This document shows, in pieces, positions 21,281-32,635 of a DNA stretch of 64,000 nucleotides. The notes under the pieces are model-generated. The model was not told where the DNA came from. It saw nothing but the letters and a program-made list of their open reading frames with translations, and did not search any database. Each line of letters begins with the position of its first letter. The first letter of the stretch is position 1. Position numbers and translations under genes: made by a program. This stretch comes from Entomortierella parvispora (taxonomy: Eukaryota > Mortierellomycota > Mortierellomycetes > Mortierellales > Mortierellaceae). The stretch spans positions 2,914,001-2,978,000 of the forward strand of contig OY752141.1 in assembly GCA_963573315.1 (NCBI GenBank). Direction: 5' to 3'.

Positions 21281-23150
21281 ATGTCTGCCGCTGCTGCCTC
21301 CAGCTGGAGGTCCACCTTCACCAGCGTGCCTCCATTAACAAAGAGCATCGTCACCGCAATGACCATCATGACATCGCTTGACCTCCTTCTCCAATTCAGG
21401 GACGTGGCCCTTTCCGGCGCAGACGATGGCTCTGGCAATCCAGAATCGGAGCTGACCCTTATTCCTCTCTTGGCAATGGTCCCAGTCTCGTAAGATTCAT
21501 GTTCTCTTTTACCCCTCTTTTGCTGTTTATCCAGACTCTGTCCTGGTCTTGCCTCCTAACTTCTTCATCCTCTACCAACGTTTCAAATTTTGGGGGGTGA
21601 TCCTTCCATTGTAGTTCCCTTTACTTTCCCTGGACATTTGTAACCGCCTCTTTCTTTGAAAGAAGTCTTATTCAGGCAAGGATCGCCACTCTCTGACTGC
21701 GGCGAGACGCGACTTTTTTTTCACGTTCTAATCCTTGACCATCTTGTTCTCATTCTCCACAAACAGTTTATTTTCAATGGAGCCATCATGCTTGGATGCG
21801 GCAAATACTTGGAACGCGCTTGGGGATCTCGCGAGTTTTTCAAGTTCCTAGCAGTCTCCAGTGTTGGAACCATGATTGCTATCTACGCCACTTGTCTGTT
21901 TGAATTTGTGGTCCGTGGCAAAGAAGATTTGCTGTATGTTTGATCTCTCGATTTGCGGTTGAATTGATTTCTGCAAATGCGAGACTCCATGTTGACTCCT
22001 CTTTATCCATCATTAGATTCTCTACTCGAGCATACGGATTGACAGCAGTTCAGGCAGGATTTCTCATTGGATTCAAACAACTGGTGCCTGAGCACTTGGT
22101 GACCCTCTACGGGATTATTTCCGTCCGCGTCAAAGTAATGCCTTTGCTACAACGAACGAAATGCACAGGAAACAACTTTATAATTGAGGATTCCGCTGAT
22201 ATTTTCCGTTTTTATTGTGTAGACGCTGCCCATGATCTTTGCATTGTTCATGCTTTTCCAGTCTCTAGTCTTCCAAAGTCAGGTTCAGCTATTGATGGGG
22301 ATCTATGGTCTGTTCATCTCGTGGACCTATGCTCGATTCTTCAAGACCCAGGATGGTGTCAAGGGTGACAGGAGCGAGACATTTTCATTTGCATCCTTCT
22401 TTCCAGAGCCAGTGCAGTAAGTGTTTACGAACCTGGCACGCCAAATACTGATGGATTAATTTCCCAGAAGGGAACTTTTTGGGTGTCTACCAACCCAAAA
22501 AGATGTATTTGAGAGAGAGAGAGGATCGACGTCTTATTAACTCGCTATCACCGCCTGTTTGTAATAGACCTCTGGTCAAATCAATCTCGAGCATTGTGTT
22601 TGGACTTTTCGTGAGCCTTCACGTCTGTTCACCCGTAGGATATACAACTGGAGGATATCAGCAGACATTGGACGATAGACTTCCTGCAGGCATGGAGCTT
22701 CCAACAACACAGCCAGCCAATCTTAGAGCAGAAGCAGAGCGGAGAAGGTAAATCCTAGAAAGATATCAGTATCGACCAAACTAGGTGAGAAGTGGTTTGG
22801 CAATGTGACAAAGACATTAATATCTTCAATTTTTTTTTTCCTTCGTCCCACTGAATAGAGCATTGGCGTTGAAGGCTCTGGACATGCGTTTGCATGCAGC
22901 AGCAGGAAACAGTGCAAGTCTACCAGGATTGAGTCAAAAGACTTTCCTAGGACCCACTGCCTCTTCTGCGGGCACTCCACCTCCACCACCACCACTCGCA
23001 CCACCCACTTCATCGCACACAGGAGGGGCAGCATCAGCATCATCATCATACACGGCAACATCATCACATGCACCACCAGCATACGAAGACAAAGATGTTT
23101 TATTCGAGACGACAGCCATGGACGAAAACGACTCGATGTCAAAACAATAG
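21281..23150 (+). CDS. TMEM115/rhomboid-like Golgi membrane protein
   Basis: Seven exons: 21281-21489, 21615-21675, 21767-21933, 22017-22134, 22223-22416, 22568-22747, 22859-23150; 406 residues. Conserved features of the TMEM115 (DUF1751) family are visible: FPWTFVTASFFE, then FNGAIMLGCGKYLERAWGS, a helix FLAVSSVGTMIAIYATCLFE, and MGIYGLFISWTYARFF. Around five to six membrane helices are predicted by eye in residues 20-250, followed by a cytosolic tail rich in Pro, Ser and Ala. Animal and plant relatives sit in the Golgi and act in retrograde transport; rhomboid catalytic Ser/His are not evident. The second intron has a GC donor (CAG|GCAAGG). Confidence 0.85.
21676..21766 (+). other. GC-AG intron in the TMEM115-like gene
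   Basis: The exon ends ...CTTATTCAG and the intron begins GCAAGG and ends ACAAACAG. Only this junction keeps phase and the conserved FFERSLIQ-FIFNGAIM protein sequence, so a GC donor is required. Confidence 0.75.
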
Positions 23151-23296
23151 TCTCCCCTCCGCCTTCACCAAGGGTGAGGAGTGTTTTTTTTGTCCATTCT
23201 TTATATTAATACAGCAAAAAAATATAAAAAAAAGTCGATATTTACAGATTTTTTTCCTCCCAACGAAACTAATGGTAATGTTTCCCCCCTGGTTAT

Positions 23297-24284
23297 TCAC
23301 TGGTCGAGTCCCAGCCTAACGACCATGACGCTGATATTATCCGTGCTAAACTTTTGAAGAGCATGGTCTAACAAGAGCCGACTGGCCTTGTTGGGATCTG
23401 TCACCTCTTGAATCAACTCGACCGCTTCCTGATCACTGCAAACATCCCAAAGCTATCGAGTTGATGAATGAAAACGGCACAAAACGGATCAGTTAGTGCT
23501 CGTCTCCTTTCTTCTGAACTTGTGTTCTAGTGTGGTATTTTCTTGATTCATAACTGTTCCTGTCAAGCTCAAGTCATGATCCAAAAAAAAAAAAAAAAAA
23601 AAAAAAATACCCCATCGCATGCCAAGATCAGATATGGACAGTCGGCACCAAGCTCGGTCCTGGTTGTATAAGGGGATCCAATGACAAACTCTTTCATCGA
23701 GCTGTCGCCCAAAGCTCTTGTAACCGAGAGAACGCCTAGATCAAAACGAAGAAACGGTTCAAAGAGATCCGAAAATAAAGGGGGGGGGGGGGGGGGGGGA
23801 AGGATGACATAAAAAAGGAGAAAAAGAGAGAGTCAGTCGTTGCTAAGGTTACTATTAAAGTTATGCAGAGCGTTTTTTAATGGCATGCCCCTTCCAGCCA
23901 TGCATCACCAATCAAACAACAGTGAACAATAAACAACAACAACACGATCGCTTTACCGTTGACGCGGTTATTCATCACAAACCCACCAACGTCCAAGATC
24001 CGCTGAGCTTCTGTATGGTCACTACCCTTGTGGTCGTACGACAATCGAATCGCCTTATTTCCATGGCACAAGACTGCTCGTGCATCGCCCACATTTCCAG
24101 TGTACAAGACGCGCTTTTTTTTTTTTCGCAAGACACCAATTAGCAGAAAAGGGTTAATATAAATCACGCAAATAGAAAACATGCACAAGCGGGCAGGCAG
24201 GCACGCACACGCCTGGAAAAGGAGGTGTGCGGTCAAAACAAGTCATTGCAGATTGCAGATCGGAAGAACGGGAAGGGAGGTGGG

Positions 24285-24325
<41 letters not shown>

Positions 24326-25432
24326 GTGTACCTTGTCTCCTTCTTTGCGAATATAGGCTACAATGGCCGTGCATCCGCTCGATCGTCCTTGCTTCAATGC
24401 TTCGGCCAACTGCTGATCCGCTTCTAAAAATGCCTCGTTGACAATATCCTGGAAGTCTGTCTCTGGCAAATCCCCTTTTTCTTCAAGGATACGGCCAAGG
24501 ACCTAGAGTGTGGATGACACGTCATAATGTGCATCATTTACAGATCCCCACAGTTAGAAAGGAAAAAAGAGAATGTATTTTGCGAGAGCGATCAGCGAAA
24601 AAGAAAAAAAGAAAGTCGTGAGAACAGAGACGGACCCCTGCTTCGCAACATCGGTTGCCCGGCGCTAATTTTAGCCCTGTCTTTTCATCTCCCCCACAAC
24701 CCACCACGCACCCTCTCTCTCGAAATGAACGAAGCCGCCCTGCCCCGAAAAAAGGGCCCCTTTGGGACAAATAAAATACCTCGTGAAAGTGCTGTCCGCA
24801 CCAGTCCGCGGCTGCCTTGCCTGCATGGCCATCAAAGATGGCAAAGAATCCGTGCCCAGTGATGCCTTCATAGTTGTAAATGAACGCGTGCGTGTCCTAG
24901 AAAGTAAAGCACCAAAATGATAAACATGATAGATATGTGAGTTTCGACTGCACCCATTACCCTTGTACACGTACAAAAGAAACCAAAAAAAAAAAAAAAA
25001 AAAAAAAAAGTCCTTCTCTCCTGCAAAAGGGAAGGGGAAAAGGAAGGAAGGGGAAGGGGTGTGCACACGTACCTCCATTGAGCGTCTGCAGCGCTTGTTC
25101 CTGTCCTCAGATACACCCACGGAAAACTCGAATTCCTCCAAGTCCTTGACTATGGCCTTCAGGGACTCTTCTTCTTCTGCATTCATCCCATTCTTGTTCG
25201 GGCGGTCAGCTGCTTCAGTTGCTGTTGCTGTTGCTCCTTCAGTAGAGTCGTGGTGGTGGTGGGAATGAACAGCAGAATGTAATGGTGCCGTGTCGTTGCT
25301 GTGTTGGTGATTGTGGTGGTGCGGGTGGCTGTGTGCATGTTCTCCCAGTTGCTGCAGTCCTTGCTGCTGTTGCTGCTGCACATGCAGCGGGTCATGGGAA
25401 GGTGGTGTCTCGCTGCTAGTACGACGGGTCAT
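23297..25432 (-). CDS. PP2C-type Ser/Thr protein phosphatase (Ptc1-like)
   Basis: Minus-strand exons: 25073-25432, 24780-24896, 24332-24502, 23957-24113, 23611-23735, 23297-23452; 361 residues in phase. The Mn/Mg-binding core is complete: FFAIFDGHAGKAAADW (Asp-Gly-His motif), SGCTAIVAYI, LYTGNVGDARAVLC, VTRALGDSSMKEFV, LACDGLWDVCSDQEAVE and FSTDNISVMVVRLG. These match Ptc1-group phosphatases, which in yeast dampen the HOG and cell-wall MAP kinase pathways. Residues ~18-65 are a Gln- and His-rich low-complexity leader (repeated HSHH-type runs) absent from typical members. Introns contain unusually long homopolymers. The stop is TGA after ...GLDQ. Confidence 0.95.
23583..23609. repeat. Poly-A/T tract inside PP2C intron
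   Basis: An uninterrupted A run of about 25 nt sits next to the GTATTT donor (minus-strand T run), separating donor from the rest of the intron. Confidence 0.9.
23780..23800. repeat. Poly-G/C tract inside PP2C intron
   Basis: A run of about 19-20 G on the plus strand lies in the intron between the fourth and fifth coding exons. Confidence 0.9.
24290..24324. repeat. Long poly-G/C tract at PP2C intron donor
   Basis: About 34 consecutive G (plus strand) lie within ten bases of the GTACAC donor of the third coding exon, so the pre-mRNA would carry a C34 run right after the splice site. Confidence 0.9.
24987..25009. repeat. Poly-A/T tract inside PP2C intron
   Basis: A run of about 23 A (plus strand) lies in the first intron of the phosphatase gene. 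Confidence 0.9.
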
Positions 25433-25992
25433 ATTTTTCCTGCTTTTGGCTAGGGTTGGGCGTTGTTGTTGTTGGGGTCCTGGAGCGTAAGTAGTTTGTT
25501 CGGTTGGTCAAGAGGGTATGAGAAGAAAAAGACGTGTAGCTGCAGGAATAGGTGAGAAGGTGAGAAGGTGGGAAGTCTGAAAGGAGAGCTCAATGAACAA
25601 GCAATTGTAGAAAGGAGGGATGTCGAAGGAGAATGGATGAACGGAGGGGATGAAAGGAATGCAGAACAAAGAGACGAATTTAGTCTAAAAACACTGGATT
25701 AAAATCATACCCTTAATAGTTGCGTCCGCGATCTCAAAGACCGATCAAGAAGCTGACCAGATGGATGCTCAGGCTATATGGTTGCCCTTCTGGGTCGCCA
25801 TCATCCAGCCAGAACCATGGTTGAGCGCTCTCTTCCTCAGCCCATCTTTCCAATGGGGCAGTGTTTTCACTGTTTTGGAGTGGATCTTTGGATCACGTAA
25901 GTGAGCTTTTTTATTATTTTAAGTAATTAAATTATTATGTATTATTTTAGTAGAATATTATTTTGGGTATAAAAAATTCCAGGCAAAGACCC
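25433..25992. other. Intergenic; contains an exon-like stretch
   Basis: Between 25721 and 25896 the plus strand reads as an open, non-repetitive peptide (including MDAQAIWLPFWVAIIQPEPW) preceded by a TTAATAG acceptor-like site and followed by a GTAAGTGAG donor. The following 70 bp are strongly AT-rich like an intron. No downstream exon can be supported because the next segment is antisense to the Ser-rich gene. Confidence 0.3.
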
Positions 25993-26988
25993 TCACTCCC
26001 ACCACCAATCGTCATTTCTGGTCCTTTCTCCCTCTACTTCCTCTCTCTCCTCCAGGATCTTTGGGCTGGCCCTGGACGAGGCAAAGGAAGTAGCACCACT
26101 GCTCCACCGTTGACGCCGTGTTTGCTGTCGTTGTTCTTGTTCATAGTCTCGAGCCAACTCCTTGCCCTTGGAACGAGAGCTGCGCGCCGAGCCCGCAGAG
26201 ACAGATCGTCTAATGGTCGAAGACTGATCATATCCGGGAGAGTAGGAAAAGGAAGAAGCAGAGGACGCAGAGGAGAAGGTCGGACGTTGTTGCTGAGATG
26301 TGGACGCAGTCATAGTTGAGGAAGTGAATGAAGCTATTGGCGTACTAACGCCGGGTAGGGTGAAATTGCTCTGGGCAGTTGGCTGCTGCTTTTGAAGTCC
26401 TGCTGGACACACATGGGCTGTCGTCGGAGTCGTTTTGACTTGGGACAAGATTTCCGCCGACACAGCTGCAGGTGAAGCGGATGAAGAAGCAGTGACTGGA
26501 GAAGTAGATGTGGCTGCGGGGGTGGAGGAGGATGAAAAAGACGAAAAGGATGAAGAGCAGGACGGCACAAAGGTCGACGTGGGAGATGTCGGCGTCCTAC
26601 ACATGTACGAGTGAGAAGTAACGGTCGTTGCAGTCGACAAGCTGGAGCTGCGAGAGTTGGACCTGCAGTGGTATTGCTGGTGAGGATGAGCAGCTCGCCC
26701 TGATTCGTCTCGGGCGGTGGAGACCTTTAGGTCTCCGCTGCTGCTGAGGGCCTTGTTAGACTTTTTGTTCTTTTGGTGCTTGATCCAATTCCAGACGCCG
26801 TCCTCCTTGTGTTTCCGGCCGTCGGTGCCAAAGATCTGGTCGAGGAACGACATGCTGCTATGATGGGAACTGCAATTGAGACGTCGAGTGTGAGTGTGAG
26901 TGCGGGGAGCAGGTGTGTGAGCGCAAGAAGGAACAAACGAAGAAGAAAATGTAAGCGTCAAGTACCTCTGGGACTGACAGACTTCCAT
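25993..26988 (-). CDS. Ser-rich hypothetical protein
   Basis: Two-exon model: 26966-26988 and 25993-26869, joined with a GTACTT donor and TTGCAG acceptor, 299 residues, starting MEVCQSQ in a strong ACCATGG context. If the intron is wrong, translation could start at ATG 26853 (MSFLDQIFGTDG), giving 286 residues. After a short ordered start (FLDQIFGTDGRKHKEDGVWN and WIKHQKNKK) the protein is almost entirely Ser/Thr/Ala/Pro-rich with several RRS and RS sites that could be phosphorylated, and it ends in an acidic-aromatic DDWWWE. No domain is recognised. It is probably an intrinsically disordered signalling or scaffold protein, an inference from composition only. Confidence 0.6.
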   Translation of the reverse strand: MEVCQSQRYLTLTFSSSFVPSCAHTPAPRTHTHTRRLNCSSHHSSMSFLDQIFGTDGRKHKEDGVWNWIKHQKNKKSNKALSSSGDLKVSTARDESGRAAHPHQQYHCRSNSRSSSLSTATTVTSHSYMCRTPTSPTSTFVPSCSSSFSSFSSSSTPAATSTSPVTASSSASPAAVSAEILSQVKTTPTTAHVCPAGLQKQQPTAQSNFTLPGVSTPIASFTSSTMTASTSQQQRPTFSSASSASSFSYSPGYDQSSTIRRSVSAGSARSSRSKGKELARDYEQEQRQQTRRQRWSSGATSFASSRASPKILEEREEVEGERTRNDDWWWE

Positions 26989-28824
26989 GGTTGTGCACGG
27001 TGTGTGTTTATGGAAGACAAACTCGGAGGAGTGGTCAAAGTGAGCGAGGGGTAAGGGATTTGTTATCAGTGGAGAAGATGGCTGCTGAGGATGGGGTCGA
27101 GCGAGGAGGAGGAGCAGGAAGAGGAGAGCAGAGAGAGTGGCAGTGGCGGTGATGGAGGGAGAAAGCGAGGGAGGAGAGGGGACGGAAGCGAGAGCGATGA
27201 GAGAAAGATAAGACAAGAGAACAAAGTGGAGAAGGAACGAAGTCGGAAAGAGCCAGTGACTTTTATAGGGTCAAAACGACGCCAGGGTACGATCTTGATC
27301 CTCTCTACGCATCCATCCTTGGGCAGAAAGGCAGACGGGCCCCTTCCATTTGTCTCGATGCAGACTGTCATCATCACCACCTCCATCGTCGGCAGCACCA
27401 GCAGCATCATCATTATCCATTGTCTCCTGGCTTACTCTCTCCGTGTCCCCTCCTGTGTTTCTCTACCCTGTCTAGCAAAATCGATCCACGGATCCGTCCC
27501 TTAGGACCCATCTGCCTGTCTATTCCTGTGGCTCGTTCTTGGGTTTAACCAGGATCCCGGCAGACCATATGTAGCATGTCCTTGCTGTCTCAGTCATACT
27601 CACTCTCTCAGTCATACTCACTCTCTCGGCTAAAAAAAAAAGGCGGCCTGCCTCTCTCTCTCTCTCCCTCACTTTCTTGCCACACCCTTCCGAACCTCGG
27701 CCGCCTCCCTCGCTCAGCCCACTGGGTCAATGAGACGATCAAGGCACCAAAGCTTTTTTTTTTTTTTTTTGCTTCCCGAAGCTCTCACCCTCTCTTCCTT
27801 TTCTTCTGGCATGGTTGTTTGGAGTATATAACTAATAATGAAGCGACTACATTAGACGTGCATGCAGCTCCGAAAGACCTGTTAGACGAGAAGGCTGTTC
27901 TCATTTCAAGACTTGTTCTTGGCACATCAACACATGCACGAAACAACGGTCTCGATCTGGGGGAGAGGGGGGAGGGAGCAGCGCCCGCAGTCTCTGTCGG
28001 AGAGTCAGGCTTTGCTCCTTTGTTGGTCTATCGTATTGCAAGGGAAATAAAAGAAAGAAAACGGTGGACAATTGTCAGGGACGGACAGGAATGGCGGGAT
28101 TATTGTTCTCTGTTGTTCGGTACCTTGTCCTCAATAAACATGCCAGGCCCTTCGATGAGAGCCCTATCTGCAAGCACATGAGATCTCCTCTCTCTCTCTC
28201 TCTTTCCTTCACGAGAGCTCTTTGTGTGGTGTGACAAAGATTCAAGGGATCGAATCGCCCCTCCCTCCGCTCCTTCGGATTCTCGCTGTCTACATGCTCA
28301 CGTACAGTACTGCTCACTGGAATGGTGACAGACCGAGAGCGAGCCACTTTTGATTTTGAAAGCGTTGACCCTCTCCTTGTTCCCTGGGATAAGAGTCGAC
28401 CCTAGCATTGCGCCGAGGAGTAACAGATAAAAGAAAAAAAGCGATAGGGGTTCTGTCGTTGGTCTGTGGTTCTTTGTTTGTTGTTTGTCTTTTTTGTCAT
28501 CTGAAGCGACCCCGCTAGCCACTTTTTTTTGGTCTCTTCGATCTACATACTGCAATGCGGCGAAGGGACTTGGTCAGAGTCTGGACTCTGGGCCGAAATG
28601 TCCAGATGGAAGGTGAAAAACGGCAATGGCTAGAGCACAAAACAACGCGTCTTGGGATCATATCAGTTGGTCGTCCTTCCTTCCAGGTTCCATTGCAACC
28701 TAGAGATTTCTTTCTCTTGTTGCTATTCAGGCCAACTGATGACCGTTGCTCTTGCATGTCGTCCACCTTCTCACCCTTCCCTCCGCTCCCCCAAACAATC
28801 AGATTGTCAAACAAAACAAAAAAC
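26989..28824. other. Intergenic, divergent promoters, simple repeats
   Basis: Contains a TATA-like box (27261-27267, minus), a poly-T run at 27753-27770, a repeated ctcagtcatactcactct stretch at 27588-27630 and a CT microsatellite at 28187-28204. Open frames here are low-complexity shadows. The in-frame stretch 28555-28824 before the membrane-protein gene is open but resembles 5' UTR. Confidence 0.5.
27261..27267 (-). promoter_or_regulatory. TATA box (TATAAAA)
   Basis: CCCTATAAAAGTC on the minus strand lies about 275 bp upstream of the Ser-rich gene's start, consistent with its core promoter and a moderately long 5' UTR. Confidence 0.5.
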
Positions 28825-31800
28825 ATGCTCCAGGCTCCTGCTGCATCGTCACGGCCACCCTTGCCATGCAGCTCCTCGTCCTCCTCTCCAGCAACAGCCC
28901 CTCACAAGGTTGGCCATCAACGAAGGCCCTCAGACCTGACTTTTACCGACAAGGACGAGGGATTGTTAGGGGTGTTGAACAATGGACCACAATTGGCAGC
29001 ACCCAACGCCAAGACCGTCCTTCATTGCGTTAGTCCGGCCAAGAGATCGGCTGTCGTCGATCAGCACATTCTGCGCTCTTGTCAAGAGTCTGTGTCTCAC
29101 GCCCCACAGTCGCAACCAAGGCAACAAAAGCCATCGCCAAGCTCACATCCACACCAGTCGCAACAGCCACCACCACCATTGCTACCCTTCTCCAGCCCAG
29201 CGCCACCAGTAAACCCTCCTGCCGGCAGATTCTTTACCCCAGGCTCCTTCTTCTCCCCTCCTTGTACTCGCGTTGGTCTAGGTACCACAGCCTCTGGTGG
29301 TGGCATCAGTGCTGGCTCATCACCTGCCCTAAAAAAGACCCAGTTCAGTGCAGAGTCGAATCATCCACCCCTTTGCCCCGATCCGGAACGACAGCGTGTC
29401 CTCTCCCACGGCTATGGAACCTCTCTTCTTCCTCAACCTCACCTTCATCAGAGCGGTGGCAGCAACGGTTCTTGCTATGGTAGTGCAGGCCATCCTGCTG
29501 TAGCGCCTGGGCCTTCCATTTTTCGGCCAATTTTGACCCTGATGGCAGCCACCACGACAGCCATGTCTGCGGTGGAATCAAATGGCCCTACCGTCGTCGG
29601 TCTGCCTCCTTCCTGGAGCAATGAGGATTTGCCTTCGCCCATCTACAATCATGGCAGCAACGACACTCTATATCGTCAAGGGGCAGTAACTTCAGGAGCT
29701 GTTTTCCCGAATCGATCCCCCTCCGCCTCTTCAGAATCCATGGTTGATGTTGCCCCACTGATCTCAAGCAGGGGAGGAAGTGATGACGGCGGTGGTCCTC
29801 AACTGCCTCTGGAGATCAGAATCCACTCTCCTGGATTATCATTATCCACCTTGACGGTGACGAGATCATCTTTTGTGGATATCCACCCCATTGTTGAGAC
29901 CTCTTTACAGGAAAACAATCAAGATAACAGCGGGAGCGACCTTGAGAAGGATAACCATGAAGACGAGGACAATGGAAATGACGGAAACGGAAAGTACCTG
30001 GTAACAACACCTCTACTAGATCTCCAGGAGCAAGGCTATGTGGTCCTCGGAAGCGTGAGCCTACGGGATTTTGAAGAAGAGGCAAAAACTCGGCTAAAGT
30101 TGTTGGTTGTCGACACTACAATCTCCTGCAGGCAGAAATCACCCGACTGTCAGGATGGACTCGATGATAACATCAACGGCGACTACACCTCATTTCCTGC
30201 TGCCGTTGTGGGCTTGGAGTCTCCAGGGAGCGCGCCTTTGTCAGCAGGTCTTGATGAGAGATATTGGCTCCCGACCATGTCTATCGAGGACTTTGGTGCG
30301 GTTCAACTGGAATGTGCAGGGACCGCAGGCGAGCTACAACTGGCTGCGGAGCTGGCTGGATTCTTCTCGGAATCTACGATTAAGCAGATGGAATATCAGG
30401 AAGAGGAAGAGACTCGAAGCGACAATGATATACATTCGGATAGGGCACTTCTTCTCTTCTCAGATCTGCTTCCCATTGCACTCAAAGAAATGGAACACCT
30501 ATTGATACAGGAGCATGAAGTTGGAACCGTGACTAGAAGGGACCTCTCTAGCGACACCCAAAGAGTGGACGAGGATGAGACGGCAGTCATTCACGTTGAT
30601 TTCGAGCGACTGATGCATCTCTGTACAGAGTATGAACGCGAAAAGAAAGAATGGCGTCAGCTTTGGGTTCAAGGCGGAGGATTGGAGCTGGATCTAACGT
30701 TTGATGATTGTGAACTCGAGGCTGTAAAAGACTTGCAGCAGCAACAAGCTGAACAAGAAGAGATTTTGGGGAGCAGTTGTGTCATTGACATGGAGGTATT
30801 GCTTGGATGTTCGTGGCAGCAGTTGCAGGACAAAGACATGGACCAGGACCACATTTACGATAACCTTCCATGCCTCGAGGGCGAGGTATTACTCCAGGGA
30901 GAACATCATGTGGAGGCAGAAGAGAAACTAGTAGAGAAAGAGGAGAAGGAAGGGGAAGTTACTAAGGATACATCACTTGTGACAAACTACCCGGCTTTCG
31001 GTCCAATGCCTCTGTCGAAACGCGTCCAATTTGACCCCAAGATTCGAGTCTTTGAGATTGAGGAAGATCCATTCACTCAACCGACTGCGACAGAAGAGCA
31101 GGACTTCAGTTGTGCCGAGGCTGCCGCTTCTCCCTCTCCTGAATGGATCGCCTTCAAAGTCTTCCGACCAGACCAATTCACAGAACTATCCAGCCTGGAG
31201 CTGTCGGATCCGGGACTGCTAGCAACACCACCAGAAAGATATGCAACGAGCGATCATGATGAGCGTCCTATCTCAGAGAAGTCAATCCAAGAGTGTTCTC
31301 GCCATACATTGTCCATTGCAACAGTATCCAACTCCCCACCCCCGTCACCATCGCCTCTGTTGGATTCTGGCGTGTTACAAACTGCAAACTACAGTCCAAT
31401 CAGCGCTTCAAGCGATTCAAGCGAGTCGAGCACCTCAACACTCATATCTCAAACCGAGACGAATTATGACAAATATACCTTGGCGGAAAGAGACACTTCG
31501 GATGCCGAGGACTCTTTCTCGACGGCCGTTGTAAACTCAGTCGAGGCATCGCACGAAGTGGATGTTCTTTGCTCTCCATCCTCGCCCCGAACTTTGGAAC
31601 TTAAATCGACTAGGATGCAACTCCAGTACTGGATCGAAACAGCCGCTCGGCTTCGAGATCGGGAGGTGATCTTGACCGATAAGATAGACGAGTTGGTTCA
31701 GGATATGGTCAGCATACTCGATATCTATCAAGATGCCGAACTGGGCCGACAAGCGACTGAGATGATCGTCCAAGAACTGAAACAAGAGTTGGTCAAGGTA

Positions 31801-32635
31801 AGAGACCGAATCATAGCAGCTTCAATATGGTAAAGCTATCCCGGGGCCTAAAATGGATCAATTCTAACTGCGTGTTGTCTTGTAATGTTCATTCTTTTAG
31901 GAACAAGAAATTGGATTTGCCTCCATTCAAGAAGCCGCCCTTTCCATCCAAGAGAAGCAAGTGCTAGAGATAGCCTTGGCTGCATCATGGTCTGAACTGC
32001 AGCTATTACGTGAGGCTTTGTCATTGCAAAAGACACTGGCAGTTGAGGAACAGCAACCCTCTGGGGAGGATGTAGAAGAGACAGAGGAAACAGAGAATCC
32101 GATCAAGAAACCTGTTGAGGAAATGACAGTAGTCGAGGAACCAGGACTCGGTGCGGAACTGAGTGCCTTGACCCGTCCGTTGCAAAAGTCAATAGTGTCT
32201 ACGTTTATGAAGCAAGCGTCTCTGGCCTTGGTTTTCGTCTTTGCCACGACTAGTCTTTTGGTACTCCTCTGTGGACATCAACACCAACTCCACATGTCAG
32301 TCCATACCGTCGGGCCCTGGATCTCGAATTGGAGCCATCTGTCCACGGAACATATTCAGCTTGAGTTTTCACAAATGGACAGGGTCTGGCAACATTCAGA
32401 GTATATCAACGATAATCTTTCAGAGTCCGTTCCAGTTCTTTCTTCCATGAAGGAGTGGCAAAGTTGTTTACGACAAAGCGAGCAGGCTAGATGGCTTTTG
32501 GGAGAGGGATGCCAATGGGCTAGAGGACATATTCATCATTGGACTGTAGTTTTTGAGACCTTGACGGAGCTTTGGATGGACTTGACACCGATGGATGTTT
32601 GGAGAGGATATCAGCTTGGTCTATTGAGGTCCTAA
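28825..32635 (+). CDS. Large orphan protein with coiled coil and C-terminal membrane anchor
   Basis: Two exons, 28825-31797 and 31901-32635, joined by AAG|GTAAGA and TTTTAG|GAACAA; 1235 residues. The frame is open from 28555, but ATG 28825 has the best context (AAACATG) and begins the Ser/Pro-rich region. Residues 1-900 are disordered with acidic patches. Residues ~925-1060 contain heptad-rich helices (LQYWIETAARLRDREVILTD ... IVQELKQELVKEQEIGFAS) spanning the intron. A single hydrophobic segment (ALVFVFATTSLLVLL) lies near residue 1098, followed by about 120 residues with many Trp (PWISNWSHL, HHWTVVFETL). It probably anchors in the ER or nuclear envelope with the long N-terminus in the cytosol. 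No family is recognised. Confidence 0.75.

Noticed and set aside
20915-21493. Plus-strand frame extending upstream of the TMEM115-like start
   Set aside because: The upstream part is a translated CT-rich leader; the conserved family start fits ATG 21281.
22479-22567. In-frame extension before the sixth TMEM115 exon
   Set aside because: The phase-correct acceptor at 22561-22567 restores the conserved PVQPLVKSISS sequence, so the upstream part is intron.
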